This document shows, one piece after another, positions 40,111 to 47,944 of a stretch of DNA of 64,000 bases. The DNA is from Bin87 sp965116565. Its GTDB lineage: Bacteria; Chloroflexota; Dehalococcoidia; Lucifugimonadales; UBA3495. Positions within the stretch are counted from its first letter, which is position 1; every line of letters starts with the position of its first letter. The stretch spans positions 682,001 through 746,000 of the forward strand of contig OZ220699.1 of NCBI GenBank assembly GCA_965116565.1, read 5' to 3'. The notes beneath the pieces are model-generated. The model ran no database searches and was not told where the DNA came from. It saw nothing but the letters and a program-made list of their open reading frames with translations. A program made the position numbers and the translations under genes.

Positions 40111-42183
40111 ATGGTTCCCCCCGATTCTCTGTTTGGCGTCCTGCCCGTCTGGGTGGGCGTTTACGTTCTTACTGCCATCACCCTCGCCGTCGCGGGCTAC
40201 GCCGTTTACCACCGCGTGTTCCGCCTGGTCTTGCAGGGCGCGCCCGCATCACGCTTCGACCGTCCGCTGACCCGCTTGGTCGGCGCCGCCGCCATCGTGC
40301 TGGGCCAACGCAAGGTATTGCAACGCGTCGGACGCACCGACCCCCGTTCCCGCCGCATCGACCTCGCCGGCATCGGCCACGCCGCCATCTTCTGGGGCTT
40401 CCTGTCCTTTACCCTCTCCTACCTGATCTTCATCTTCGGCGGCTCGATCTGGCACCCCCTCGGCGAGACCATCCTCACGCCCACCGGCGTCCTGGTGTAC
40501 AGCATCTACCTTGATATCCTCGCCGTCGTCGTGCTGGCCGCCCTCGCGTGGGCCCTCATCCGCCGCTGGATCGCCCAGCCTCATCGCCTCAGCTTCGACC
40601 TCACCCGCAAGGGCGAGTCGGTCATCATCGTCGGCCTCACCGCCGGCCTGATGATTGCCACCCTGCTGGTCCACTCCCTCTACGTGGCTGCCGGAGGCCA
40701 CGGTCCCGAAGCCGGGGTATTCATCGGTGGCGCAATCGGCGGGTGGTTCACCGCCATCGGCATGACGACCGCCGCCGCGGAAGCGTTCCAGGCCATTTTC
40801 TGGTGGGTCCACCTGCTCATCATCCTGGGCTTTGCCTTCTACATCCCCTTTTCCAAGCACATCCACATGGTCGCGGCCCCCGTCAACGCCTTCTTCCGCA
40901 ACCTGGAACCACGGGGCGGTTTGCAGATCCCGCTGATCGACCTGGACAACATGGACGAGGACGTCCGCTTCGGCGCGTCCCGCGTCCAGGACTTCACCTG
41001 GCGTCAGTTGCTCGACGGGTACGCCTGCGCCGTGTGCGGTCGCTGCACCGACGCTTGCCCGGCCAACACCACCGGCAAGGTCCTCTCGCCCATGCACATC
41101 GTCGAGAACCTCAAGGAGCACATGATCGCCATCGGGCACCAGGGCCCCCGCGATGCGCAGCACGTTGAGCCCATGCCGCTGATCGACGGAGCGATTCCCG
41201 AGCAGGCGGTCTGGGACTGCGTGTCCTGCGGCGCGTGCATGGAGGAATGCCCCGTTGTAGTCGAGCACGTTCCCACCATCATGGACATGCGCCGCAGCCT
41301 GGTTCTGGAGGAGTCCCGCATCCCCGAAACGGGCATGAACGCCCTCCTCAGCATGGAGCAGCGCGGCCATCCGTGGCGCGGCACCACCTTCGCCCGCACC
41401 GACTGGGCCGAGGGCCTGGACGTTCCCACCATCGCCGAGAAGCCGGATGCCGAGGTCCTGTTCTGGGTTGGCTGCACCGCCGCCCTGGAGCAGCGCAGCC
41501 AGGGTATCGCCCGCTCCATGGTCAAGGTCCTCAAGTCCGCCGGCGTCGACTTCGCCATCCTCGGCGAGGAGGAATCCTGCACCGGCGACCCGGCCCGCCG
41601 CATGGGCAACGAGTACCTCTACCAGATGCTCGCCCAGCAGAACATCGAGGTGATGAACTCCTACAACATCAAGACCGTCGTCACCATCTGCCCCCACTGT
41701 TTCAACACCATCAAGAACGAGTATCCCCAGTTCGGCGGCGATTACGAAGTGCTGCACTACAGCCAGTTCGTGGATGGCCTGATCCGCGACGGCCGCGTCA
41801 AGCCCATCAAGGTGATGGACGTCTCCGTCGCCTACCACGATTCCTGTTTCCTGGGCCGGCACAACGGCGTGTACGACGAGCCCCGCAACGTCGCGAAGGC
41901 CATCCCTGGGTTGGAGCTCGTGGAGATGTCTCCCCGGTGCCGGGAGCGCGGCTTCTGCTGCGGCGCCGGGGGCGGCCACATGTGGATTGAGGAAAGCCAG
42001 GGCGAACGCATCAACCACGCCCGCACCGACCACTTCCTGGAAACCGGCGCTGACACCGTGGGCGTCTCCTGCCCCTTCTGCCTCCAGATGATGACCGAGG
42101 GCATCCAGTCCAAGGGCCAGGACGACCAGAAGGAAGCCCGCGACGTGCTGGAGATCCTCGCCGACAGCCTCGCCGACGACTGA
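40111..42183 (+). CDS. Membrane-bound Fe-S oxidoreductase, FadF/HdrD-like
   Basis: The 690-residue protein joins three parts. Residues 1-270 hold about six membrane helices with His residues suited to b-type haem (NarI/HdrE-like). Residues of about 305-385 hold two [4Fe-4S] sites (CAVCGRCTDACP and CVSCGACMEECP). Residues 440-685 hold two CCG-type domains (CPHCFNTIKNEYP, YHDSCFLGRH, RGFCCGAGGGHMW) found in heterodisulfide reductase subunit D. This is the architecture of B. subtilis FadF (YwjF) and similar quinone-linked proteins, thought to carry electrons from acyl-CoA dehydrogenases/ETF or other donors to the membrane quinone pool. Partner genes are not adjacent. Confidence 0.88.
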   Translation: MVPPDSLFGVLPVWVGVYVLTAITLAVAGYAVYHRVFRLVLQGAPASRFDRPLTRLVGAAAIVLGQRKVLQRVGRTDPRSRRIDLAGIGHAAIFWGFLSFTLSYLIFIFGGSIWHPLGETILTPTGVLVYSIYLDILAVVVLAALAWALIRRWIAQPHRLSFDLTRKGESVIIVGLTAGLMIATLLVHSLYVAAGGHGPEAGVFIGGAIGGWFTAIGMTTAAAEAFQAIFWWVHLLIILGFAFYIPFSKHIHMVAAPVNAFFRNLEPRGGLQIPLIDLDNMDEDVRFGASRVQDFTWRQLLDGYACAVCGRCTDACPANTTGKVLSPMHIVENLKEHMIAIGHQGPRDAQHVEPMPLIDGAIPEQAVWDCVSCGACMEECPVVVEHVPTIMDMRRSLVLEESRIPETGMNALLSMEQRGHPWRGTTFARTDWAEGLDVPTIAEKPDAEVLFWVGCTAALEQRSQGIARSMVKVLKSAGVDFAILGEEESCTGDPARRMGNEYLYQMLAQQNIEVMNSYNIKTVVTICPHCFNTIKNEYPQFGGDYEVLHYSQFVDGLIRDGRVKPIKVMDVSVAYHDSCFLGRHNGVYDEPRNVAKAIPGLELVEMSPRCRERGFCCGAGGGHMWIEESQGERINHARTDHFLETGADTVGVSCPFCLQMMTEGIQSKGQDDQKEARDVLEILADSLADD

Positions 42184-42214
42184 ATCGCCCCCGCAAGCAC
42201 AACGCGGCGGGCCA

Positions 42215-42682
42215 ATGCATAGCGAAAGTCCCGAGAGGACCGAATCGCTCTTTGATGTTACGCCGGCTCGGCGCCGCGCGTATCTGGCCACGTTCATCCT
42301 GTTCAGTTTGGTAGGCTATGGGGTGGTAATATGGCGTCACGTCTCGGATGGCGTTGGTGTTGTCGGCAGCGGCGCGGCGGCTTTCGCCGCAACTCCTGCG
42401 GCTATCGCTGAGTCCGTGATGCTTGGGCTGGCCATCGCCCACGCCGCTGCCCTGGGCCTGGCATTAACAACTGCTGAAATCACGGGAGGAACTATGGTAA
42501 TCGCCGACTGGCTGCGAACCAAACTGGTGGAACCACTACAGGACAGCCTACGTGAGGAAGGCCGGAAGGAAGGCCGTGAGGAGTCCAACAGCAATTGGCG
42601 CGAATGGAACCGTCGCCGCAGGGAGGCTGAGGAGCGCGGCGAACCCTTCAACGAACCCGAGCCTTACCAGGGAGAAGAGTAG
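42215..42682 (+). CDS. Small membrane protein with charged tail
   Basis: The 155-residue product has two hydrophobic helices (about residues 24-42, AYLATFILFSLVGYGVVIW, and 60-90) and then a charged tail DSLREEGRKEGREESNSNWR followed by REWNRRRREAEERGEPFNEP. The EEGRKEGREE and ending NEPEPY patterns recur in small Chloroflexota membrane proteins that I cannot name. It shares the plan of 10452-10880 and 25530-25949. It lies between the Fe-S oxidoreductase and the hydrolase on the same strand with short gaps. Confidence 0.65.
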   Translation: MHSESPERTESLFDVTPARRRAYLATFILFSLVGYGVVIWRHVSDGVGVVGSGAAAFAATPAAIAESVMLGLAIAHAAALGLALTTAEITGGTMVIADWLRTKLVEPLQDSLREEGRKEGREESNSNWREWNRRRREAEERGEPFNEPEPYQGEE

Positions 42683-42711
42683 CCGCCAGCGGCTCATCGC
42701 CCGCCTCCTCC

Positions 42712-43476
42712 ATGTTGATCGAGATCCTCGAGCGCCGTCTCATCTTCCAACCCCGGCCGGTCTGCGATGCCCTGCCCACCGACCTGGGCATGGACTACGA
42801 TGAAACGTGGGCCGAAACTCCGGATGGTCGCCGTCTCCACTGCTGGCACGTTCCAGGCGCTGGCCGCAATGATTTGACATGGCTCTGGTTCGGTGGTGTC
42901 GGCGGCAACCTCAGCCTGCGCGTGGGTGAGTTCGCCGCCGTTCGGAAACACACCGGCGCCAACATCTTTGGGTTCGATTACGGAGGATTCGGCTACAGCC
43001 AGGGCAAGGCCTCGGTGCGCAGCACCGCTATCGACGCCCGCGCCGCCTTGTCTCACCTGGAAAGCCGATACGGGGTCCATCGAAGTAACGTGGTCTACAT
43101 GGGAGTGTCGCTGGGCGCTGCCGTAGCCATCCGCCTCGCCGCGGAGACGGCATCTCCCAAGGGCGCGGCGTTAATTGCCCCCTTTGCGTCGCTCGTTGAC
43201 ATGGCCCGCCTTTTGCATCCCGTGCTGACTCTGGGCGGCCGGCTGGTGGGTCCAAAGTTCCATTCCATGTCGTACGTCAGCCGCATCGGGTGTCCGCTGC
43301 TGATTCTCCACGGGTCGGATGACACCCTGGTGCCTCCTACTCAGGGCCGAAAGCTGTTCAGCGCCGCCGCCGAGCCCAAGCGGTTTGCCGAGATACCAGG
43401 CGCCAACCACATGGACATCGGCGATCAGCCTGAGTTCTGGGATGCGCTGTGCGGCTGGCTGGACGAGTTGCGCTGA
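42712..43476 (+). CDS. Alpha/beta hydrolase (ABHD13/BEM46-like)
   Basis: The 254-residue protein has an oxyanion region WFGGVGGNLSLR, FGFDYGGFGYSQGKAS, the nucleophile elbow MGVSLGAAVA, LLILHGSDDTLVPP with the acid, and GANHMD with the catalytic His. YGGFGxSxG is typical of the BEM46/ABHD13 subgroup of serine hydrolases. It starts 29 bases after the small membrane protein on the same strand. Cytoplasmic; substrate unknown. Confidence 0.88.
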   Translation: MLIEILERRLIFQPRPVCDALPTDLGMDYDETWAETPDGRRLHCWHVPGAGRNDLTWLWFGGVGGNLSLRVGEFAAVRKHTGANIFGFDYGGFGYSQGKASVRSTAIDARAALSHLESRYGVHRSNVVYMGVSLGAAVAIRLAAETASPKGAALIAPFASLVDMARLLHPVLTLGGRLVGPKFHSMSYVSRIGCPLLILHGSDDTLVPPTQGRKLFSAAAEPKRFAEIPGANHMDIGDQPEFWDALCGWLDELR

Positions 43477-43593
43477 CCGTTTCCCGTTCGCAACCACCCG
43501 TGGCGATGGGCCCGTCAGCGTTGCATTGGGCAGGTGATTGCCATATTATCCGCCCATTCTATTTGTTGGCCTACGCGTCAATCGGAGGGAACC

Positions 43594-43863
43594 ATGACGA
43601 CACGCCCCGACGTCAAGAGGATGGAAATCGAGATCGTCTATTGCTGGGATTGAGGTCACGCCGGACGCGCGGCCTGGATGGCCAGCGAAGCTCTGACCCG
43701 CACCGGCGATAACATCTCCACCTTCAAACTCACGCCCGGCGAACACGGCAAGTTTGACATCACCATCGATGGCGAACTGGTGGGTGAGCACAAGCACACC
43801 CCCGACGCCCACCTGTTCCCCGACCTGCAGGACCTGATGAGGGCCATCAACGACCGCATCTGA
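43594..43863 (+). CDS. Probable selenoprotein of the SelW/SelT/SelH (Rdx) family, Sec encoded by TGA at codon 20
   Basis: From ATG 43594 (GGAGGG 4 bases upstream) the frame reads MTTRPDVKRMEIEIVYCWD, meets TGA at 43651-43653, and continues GHAGRAAWMASEAL, then LTPGEHGKFDITIDGELV and DLQDLMRAINDRI to a true stop at 43861. With the TGA read as selenocysteine the product is 89 residues. It carries the thioredoxin-like CxxU motif Cys17-Trp-Asp-Sec20 directly after the first beta strand, as in Rdx redox proteins, and the PG-G-F-I-DGEL block matches that family. If TGA were a stop only 19 residues would be made; a 61-residue piece from Met at 43678 would lack the active site. A pseudogene with Cys-to-stop change is the alternative. 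Confidence 0.75.
43654..43698 (+). promoter_or_regulatory. Candidate bacterial SECIS element downstream of the in-frame TGA
   Basis: Immediately after TGA, GGTCA (43654-43658) can pair with TGACC (43694-43698). Within this, GGCC (43671-43674) pairs with GGCC (43680-43683) around a 5-base loop TGGAT. The apical loop begins 21 bases after the TGA, close to the distance in known bacterial SECIS hairpins, which have a short G/U-containing loop recognised by SelB. Drawn by hand; not energy-tested. Confidence 0.45.
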
Positions 43864-43920
43864 CGCCTTTGTTGCCTACCCACCCCGTCGGGAGTCGACC
43901 GGTTCGGCTCCCGATTGCGT

Positions 43921-44220
43921 TTAAACCCCGCTGATTACCTCGGCGCCGTAGTCGACCAACTCCACGTCGGGCCGACTTTTTTCGATGAAGTCGACCAGGT
44001 CGTTCAACACCGCATCGGCGTGGTTGCGGTCGCTGCTCACACACGCGGCCATCAACGACACGCTCTGCCAAGCATCGCCGTCCGCCTCAATTTCCTGCGC
44101 CACCGACACGTTGAAACGGCCCCGTATCCGCTGGATCAGGCTGCGGGATACCTGCCTGCGATCCTTGAGGCTGTGGCTGCCCCGGACTCGAAGGGTGATG
44201 CGTAAAATCCCCACGTGCAT
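43921..44220 (-). CDS. DUF503 (YlxP-like) protein
   Basis: The 99-residue protein MHVGILRITLRVRGSHSLKD, then RRQVSRSLIQRIRGRFNVSV and IEKSRPDVELVDYG matches DUF503 along its whole length. In Firmicutes the gene (ylxP) lies in the nusA-infB-rbfA operon and has been connected with ribosome assembly. Here it is alone, convergent with the selenoprotein gene and divergent from rex. The fold is a small alpha/beta domain; function inferred from the family only. Confidence 0.88.
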   Translation of the reverse strand: MHVGILRITLRVRGSHSLKDRRQVSRSLIQRIRGRFNVSVAQEIEADGDAWQSVSLMAACVSSDRNHADAVLNDLVDFIEKSRPDVELVDYGAEVISGV

Positions 44221-44321
44221 ATGAGATCCTGGCCGCCGGCTGCTCCCTGTTTTTGCGGTCGCGGGCGCGCCGCCGGTGCGGACGGCTATTGACGGCAGTA
44301 AACTTGCCCGATAGATTATAT

Positions 44322-44351
44322 TTCGTTGACGCAGGTAAACGAGTCAACGAA
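44322..44351. promoter_or_regulatory. Inverted repeat TTCGTTGAC-N12-GTCAACGAA upstream of rex
   Basis: Nine-base arms (44322-44330 and 44343-44351) are perfectly complementary with a 12-base spacer. It lies in the divergent region between DUF503 and rex, about 70 bases before the rex ATG. It could be an operator for an unidentified regulator. The next 15 bases hold a Rex-like site. Confidence 0.5.
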
Positions 44352-44366
44352 TTGTAACGTTCACAA
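44352..44366 (+). promoter_or_regulatory. Candidate Rex operator upstream of rex
   Basis: TTGTAACGTTCACAA resembles the Rex box TTGTGAANNNNTTCACAA; the right half TTCACAA is exact, while the left half is one base short. It lies 53 bases before the rex ATG, a location suited to autoregulation by the NADH/NAD ratio. Confidence 0.5.
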
Positions 44367-44418
44367 ATATATTGATTGGCACGACCGGATAACGATTCAG
44401 AATATCCATATCGTCGTC

Positions 44419-45123
44419 ATGGCAACAGTCCCCCGAGATTTCAACCCCGACCCAGGAGCCTCAGCCTCTGCGATAGAGGTTCCCGAGGTGGTCATTGACC
44501 GACTGCCCCAATACGTTCGCACCCTGACGCAACTCCTTGATGATGGCGTGGAGGTAACCAACTCCCAGCAGTTGGGCGCGCAATTGCAGGTGACGCCGGC
44601 CCAGATTCGCAAGGACCTGTCCTACTTCGGCAGGTTCGGCAAGCAGGGCCGCGGCTATCGGGTGCGCCATCTCCTGACCGAGTTGAAGCAGATCCTGGGA
44701 CTGGATGCGCAGTGGAACGTCGCGGTCATCGGTGTGGGACGACTCGGCAACGCCATTCTCAACTACCCGGGGTTCAACCCTGACGGATTCCATCTGGTGG
44801 CGGCGTTCGACAATAACCCGAATAACGTTGGGCGCGAAGTGGGCGGTATCGCCATCCAACCCATGAGCGATCTGGCCGAGACGGTATCCAGCCGGGATAT
44901 CACCATCGCCATCGTGGCGGTGCCCAGCGCCCACACCCAGTCGGTGGTGGATCAGTTGGTGGATTGCGGCGTGAGGGCTATCCTCAACTACACGCCCATC
45001 AACGCCCAGGTCCCGCCGTACGTGCGGGTACGCAGCATCGATCCGGTTCTGGCGTTGCAGTCGATGACCTACTACCTGGCGTTCCAGGGACCCGAGGCCA
45101 ACGGATACAGGAGCGCCGGTTAG
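44419..45123 (+). CDS. rex: Redox-sensing transcriptional repressor Rex
   Basis: The 234-residue protein has an N-terminal winged helix (VTNSQQLGAQLQVTPAQIRK, then DLSYFGRFGKQGRGY) and a Rossmann domain with GVGRLGNAI (105-113), FDNNPNNVGREVGGI and a C-terminal domain-swap helix (ALQSMTYYLAFQ). These are full-length Rex features. Rex binds NADH and releases operators of respiration and fermentation genes. ATG 44419 is chosen by family length; earlier in-frame codons overlap the operator region. Its stop overlaps the stop of atpC on the other strand by 4 bases. Confidence 0.95.
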   Translation: MATVPRDFNPDPGASASAIEVPEVVIDRLPQYVRTLTQLLDDGVEVTNSQQLGAQLQVTPAQIRKDLSYFGRFGKQGRGYRVRHLLTELKQILGLDAQWNVAVIGVGRLGNAILNYPGFNPDGFHLVAAFDNNPNNVGREVGGIAIQPMSDLAETVSSRDITIAIVAVPSAHTQSVVDQLVDCGVRAILNYTPINAQVPPYVRVRSIDPVLALQSMTYYLAFQGPEANGYRSAG

Positions 45124-45569
45124 CCGCCCATTCCCGGTTGACGATTCGCCATCGAGCGATGTGGCGCATTGCGCCGCCGCCGGGCCACCGTGACCCTGAC
45201 CTGGGCTCTCCGCAAGGACGCCACCGCCTGTTCCAGTTCGACGTCCGATTCGCGGTTGGCGATGCGTTGCTGTGCCTGCTCCATGGCCGCCTGCGCCCGC
45301 GCCTCGTCAATCTCGTCAACGTCCTCGGCAGCGTCGGCCAGAATGATCACCTGGTTGCCCAGCACTTCCATGTACCCGCTGGAGACGGCCAGGTAGGACT
45401 CCTCGCCGCCGGCGCGCACCATCAACTCGCCCGGTTGCAGGACGGTGATCAGGGGCGCGTGGCGGGGCAGGATACCCAGTTGTCCCTCCAATCCCGGCGC
45501 GACCAGGGCGTCCACCTCGCCCGAGAAAACCTCGCGCTCCGCGGTGATGATTTGGAGTTGCATGGGCAT
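45120..45569 (-). CDS. atpC: ATP synthase epsilon subunit
   Basis: The 149-residue protein has the beta-sandwich domain (MQLQIITAEREVFSGEVDAL, GQLGILPRHAPLITVLQPGE, LAVSSGYMEVLGNQVIILAD) and the helical C-terminal domain (RAQAAMEQAQQRIANRES). An Arg-rich tail (VARRRRNAPHRSM) is added. It closes the ATP synthase operon and overlaps rex tail to tail. The protein belongs to the central stalk of F1 and inhibits ATP hydrolysis. Confidence 0.95.
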   Translation of the reverse strand: MPMQLQIITAEREVFSGEVDALVAPGLEGQLGILPRHAPLITVLQPGELMVRAGGEESYLAVSSGYMEVLGNQVIILADAAEDVDEIDEARAQAAMEQAQQRIANRESDVELEQAVASLRRAQVRVTVARRRRNAPHRSMANRQPGMGG

Positions 45570-45607
45570 TGGAATATGACTCCTGTACCGTCAGATCTCC
45601 GGTGATG

Positions 45608-47002
45608 CTAGGCGGTGGCCCTCATCTGCTCGGCCTTTTCAACTGCCTCTTCGATGGTGCCGACCATGTAGAAGGCCTGTTCCGGCAGGTCGTCGTGTTG
45701 CCCTTCGAGGATTTCGGCGAACCCACGCACGGTGTCGCGCAGGGCGACGTATTTGCCCGGCTGGTTGGTGAAGGTTTCGGCCACGAAGAAAGGCTGCGTG
45801 AGGAACCGTTGGATCCTACGGGCGCGGAACACGATCTGGCGGTCCTCGTCGGACAGTTCTTCGATGCCCAGGATCGCGATGATGTCCTGCAGGTCCCGGT
45901 ACCGCTGCAACACCTGCTGCACGCCGCGCGCCACGCGATAGTGCTCGTCGCCCACGACGCGGGGTTCCAGGATGCGGGCAAACGACGCCAGCGGGTCCAC
46001 GGCTGGGTACAGGCCCTGGGAGGCCAGGGAGCGTTCCAGCGACACCACCGCGTCCAGGTGGCCGAACGTGGTCACGATGCCGGGGTCGGTGTAGTCGTCG
46101 GCTGGGACGTAGATCGCCTGGAACGACGTGATGCTCCCGCTCTTGGTGGACGTGATGCGCTCTTGCAGCGCGCCCATCTCGGTGCTCAGGGTCGGCTGGT
46201 AACCGACTGCCGAGGGCATCCGGCCCAGCAGCGCGGACACTTCCATGCCGGCCAGGATGTAGCGGTAGATGTTGTCGATGAACAGCAGCACGTCCTGGTT
46301 CTGCTCTTCGCGGAAGTATTCGGCCATGGTCAGGCCGGTGAGGCCGATGCGTGCTCGCACGCCGGGCGTCTCGTTCATCTGTCCGAACACCAGCACGGTG
46401 CTGCCCAGCACGCCCGAGTCTTCCATTTCGTGCCACAGGTCGTTGCCCTCGCGGGAGCGCTCACCCACGCCGGCGAACACCGAAACGCCGCTGTGCACCG
46501 CGCCGATGTTGCGGATCAATTCCTGGATGATGACGGTCTTGCCCACTCCGGCGCCGCCGTACGCTCCGACTTTGCCGCCCTTGGGGAACGGGGTGATCAG
46601 GTCGAACACCTTGATGCCAGTCTCCAGAATTTCAACGGTGGGGTTCTGGTCGTCGAAGGCGGGGGGGTCCCGGTGGATGGGCCAGAACTGGCCGGCCTCC
46701 ACCGCGCCGAGAGTGTCGAGGGGAGTTCCGGTGACGTCGAAAAGGCGGCCGAGGGTTTCGGGCCCGACGGGAACGACTACTTTGTCTCCGGTATCGACCA
46801 CCTCGGTTCCGCGTGCCAGGCCGTCGGTGGAGCCCAGCGCAAGACAGCGCGCCCAGTGGTTGCCGATGTGCTGCTGCACCTCCAGCACCAGGCGTTCGCC
46901 CGAGTTGTCCACCTCGAGGGCATCGAAAAGGTTGGGAAGCTGGTCGGCGGGGAATTCCACGTCCACCACCGTACCGATAACTTGGGCAATCTGTCCGGGC
47001 AT
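45608..47002 (-). CDS. atpD: ATP synthase beta subunit
   Basis: The 464-residue catalytic subunit has Walker A GGAGVGKTVII, the catalytic Glu in GVGERSREGNDLW, and the DELSEED-equivalent EELSDEDR. It also has the Walker B region QDVLLFIDNIYRY, where the usual Phe after DNI is Tyr. Length and order are normal. It lies between atpG and atpC in the standard order. Confidence 0.97.
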   Translation of the reverse strand: MPGQIAQVIGTVVDVEFPADQLPNLFDALEVDNSGERLVLEVQQHIGNHWARCLALGSTDGLARGTEVVDTGDKVVVPVGPETLGRLFDVTGTPLDTLGAVEAGQFWPIHRDPPAFDDQNPTVEILETGIKVFDLITPFPKGGKVGAYGGAGVGKTVIIQELIRNIGAVHSGVSVFAGVGERSREGNDLWHEMEDSGVLGSTVLVFGQMNETPGVRARIGLTGLTMAEYFREEQNQDVLLFIDNIYRYILAGMEVSALLGRMPSAVGYQPTLSTEMGALQERITSTKSGSITSFQAIYVPADDYTDPGIVTTFGHLDAVVSLERSLASQGLYPAVDPLASFARILEPRVVGDEHYRVARGVQQVLQRYRDLQDIIAILGIEELSDEDRQIVFRARRIQRFLTQPFFVAETFTNQPGKYVALRDTVRGFAEILEGQHDDLPEQAFYMVGTIEEAVEKAEQMRATA

Positions 47003-47057
47003 TTTGGATCGTCCTCCCGATGGGATTGTTGAGGGTCGCCAGTGTATCCGACTGGTC

Positions 47058-47921
47058 CTATCCCTCTAACGCTATCTGGCCGCCGACCAGGTCCAACAGT
47101 TCATTGGTGATGCTGTCCTGGCGGAGTTTGTTCATTACCAAAGTGAGATCAGAAGCCAACTGGTTGGCGTTGTCGGTGGCGTTGCGCATGGCGACCATGC
47201 GTGCCGACTGTTCGCTGGCGATGCTTTCCAGGATGGCGTGGTACACCTGCATCTCCACGAATTGGGGCAGCAGCGCGCTCAGCACCGTGGCCGGGTTCGG
47301 CTCGTAGATATAGCCGACGCGTTGCGCCGATTCCAGTTCCGCCGGTTCGACGGGCAGGATGCGCTCGATCACGGGCTCCTGCTGCACCGTGGACACGAAG
47401 CGCATATAACCGAGGTACACCTCGTCGAACTGCCCCTCGGTGTATCCGTCGATGACCAACCTCGAAATGGCGGTGGTATCGGCCAGTGCCACGCGGTCGC
47501 TCAGGTCGGTGAAGACCGCCTGGACGGTGTCGGTGTAGCGGACCATGAAGTCCCGACCCTTGCGGCCGACCACGATGCTCCGCACGACGGCATCGCTGTC
47601 GAGGATAAACTGGGCCACGCGCCGGTTGATCGTGGCGTGCATGCCACCGGCCAGGCCGCGGTCGGGCGTGATCACCACCATGCCGACGTTGTTGACGGGG
47701 CGGACCTGGAGCAACGGGTGCGCGGTATCGTCGTCGCCAGCCGGCTGAGCGGCCAGCAGCGCTATGACCTCGTGAATCTTCTCCGCGTAAGGCCGACCGT
47801 CCGTGACGGCCAGTTGCGCCCGGCGCATTTTGGATGCCGCGATCAACGACATCGCGTTGGTAACTTTGCCGGTATTTTCGACGCTGCGAATGCGCCGCCG
47901 TATGTCTCTAACGCTGGGCAT
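47058..47921 (-). CDS. atpG: ATP synthase gamma subunit
   Basis: The 287-residue protein has the N-terminal helix MPSVRDIRRRIRSVENTGKV TN-type motif (TNAMSLIAASKMRRA), the central ITPDRGLAGGMHATINRR, and the C-terminal helix ATDNANQLASDLTLVMNKLR with RQDSITNELLDLVGGQIAL. These are the conserved ends of the rotor shaft. Full length. Confidence 0.96.
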   Translation of the reverse strand: MPSVRDIRRRIRSVENTGKVTNAMSLIAASKMRRAQLAVTDGRPYAEKIHEVIALLAAQPAGDDDTAHPLLQVRPVNNVGMVVITPDRGLAGGMHATINRRVAQFILDSDAVVRSIVVGRKGRDFMVRYTDTVQAVFTDLSDRVALADTTAISRLVIDGYTEGQFDEVYLGYMRFVSTVQQEPVIERILPVEPAELESAQRVGYIYEPNPATVLSALLPQFVEMQVYHAILESIASEQSARMVAMRNATDNANQLASDLTLVMNKLRQDSITNELLDLVGGQIALEG

Positions 47922-47944
47922 ATCTTGACCCTGGCGGTCGGCTC

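Noticed and set aside
40249..42297. 682-codon open frame antisense to the membrane Fe-S oxidoreductase
   Set aside because: It is low-complexity (Val, Gly, Asp, His rich), has no family motif, and mirrors high-GC codons of the well-supported plus-strand gene.
43678..43863. 61-residue protein starting at an internal Met after the TGA
   Set aside because: It lacks the first strand and the CxxU/CxxC active site and has no Shine-Dalgarno sequence; the longer TGA-containing reading is a better gene model.
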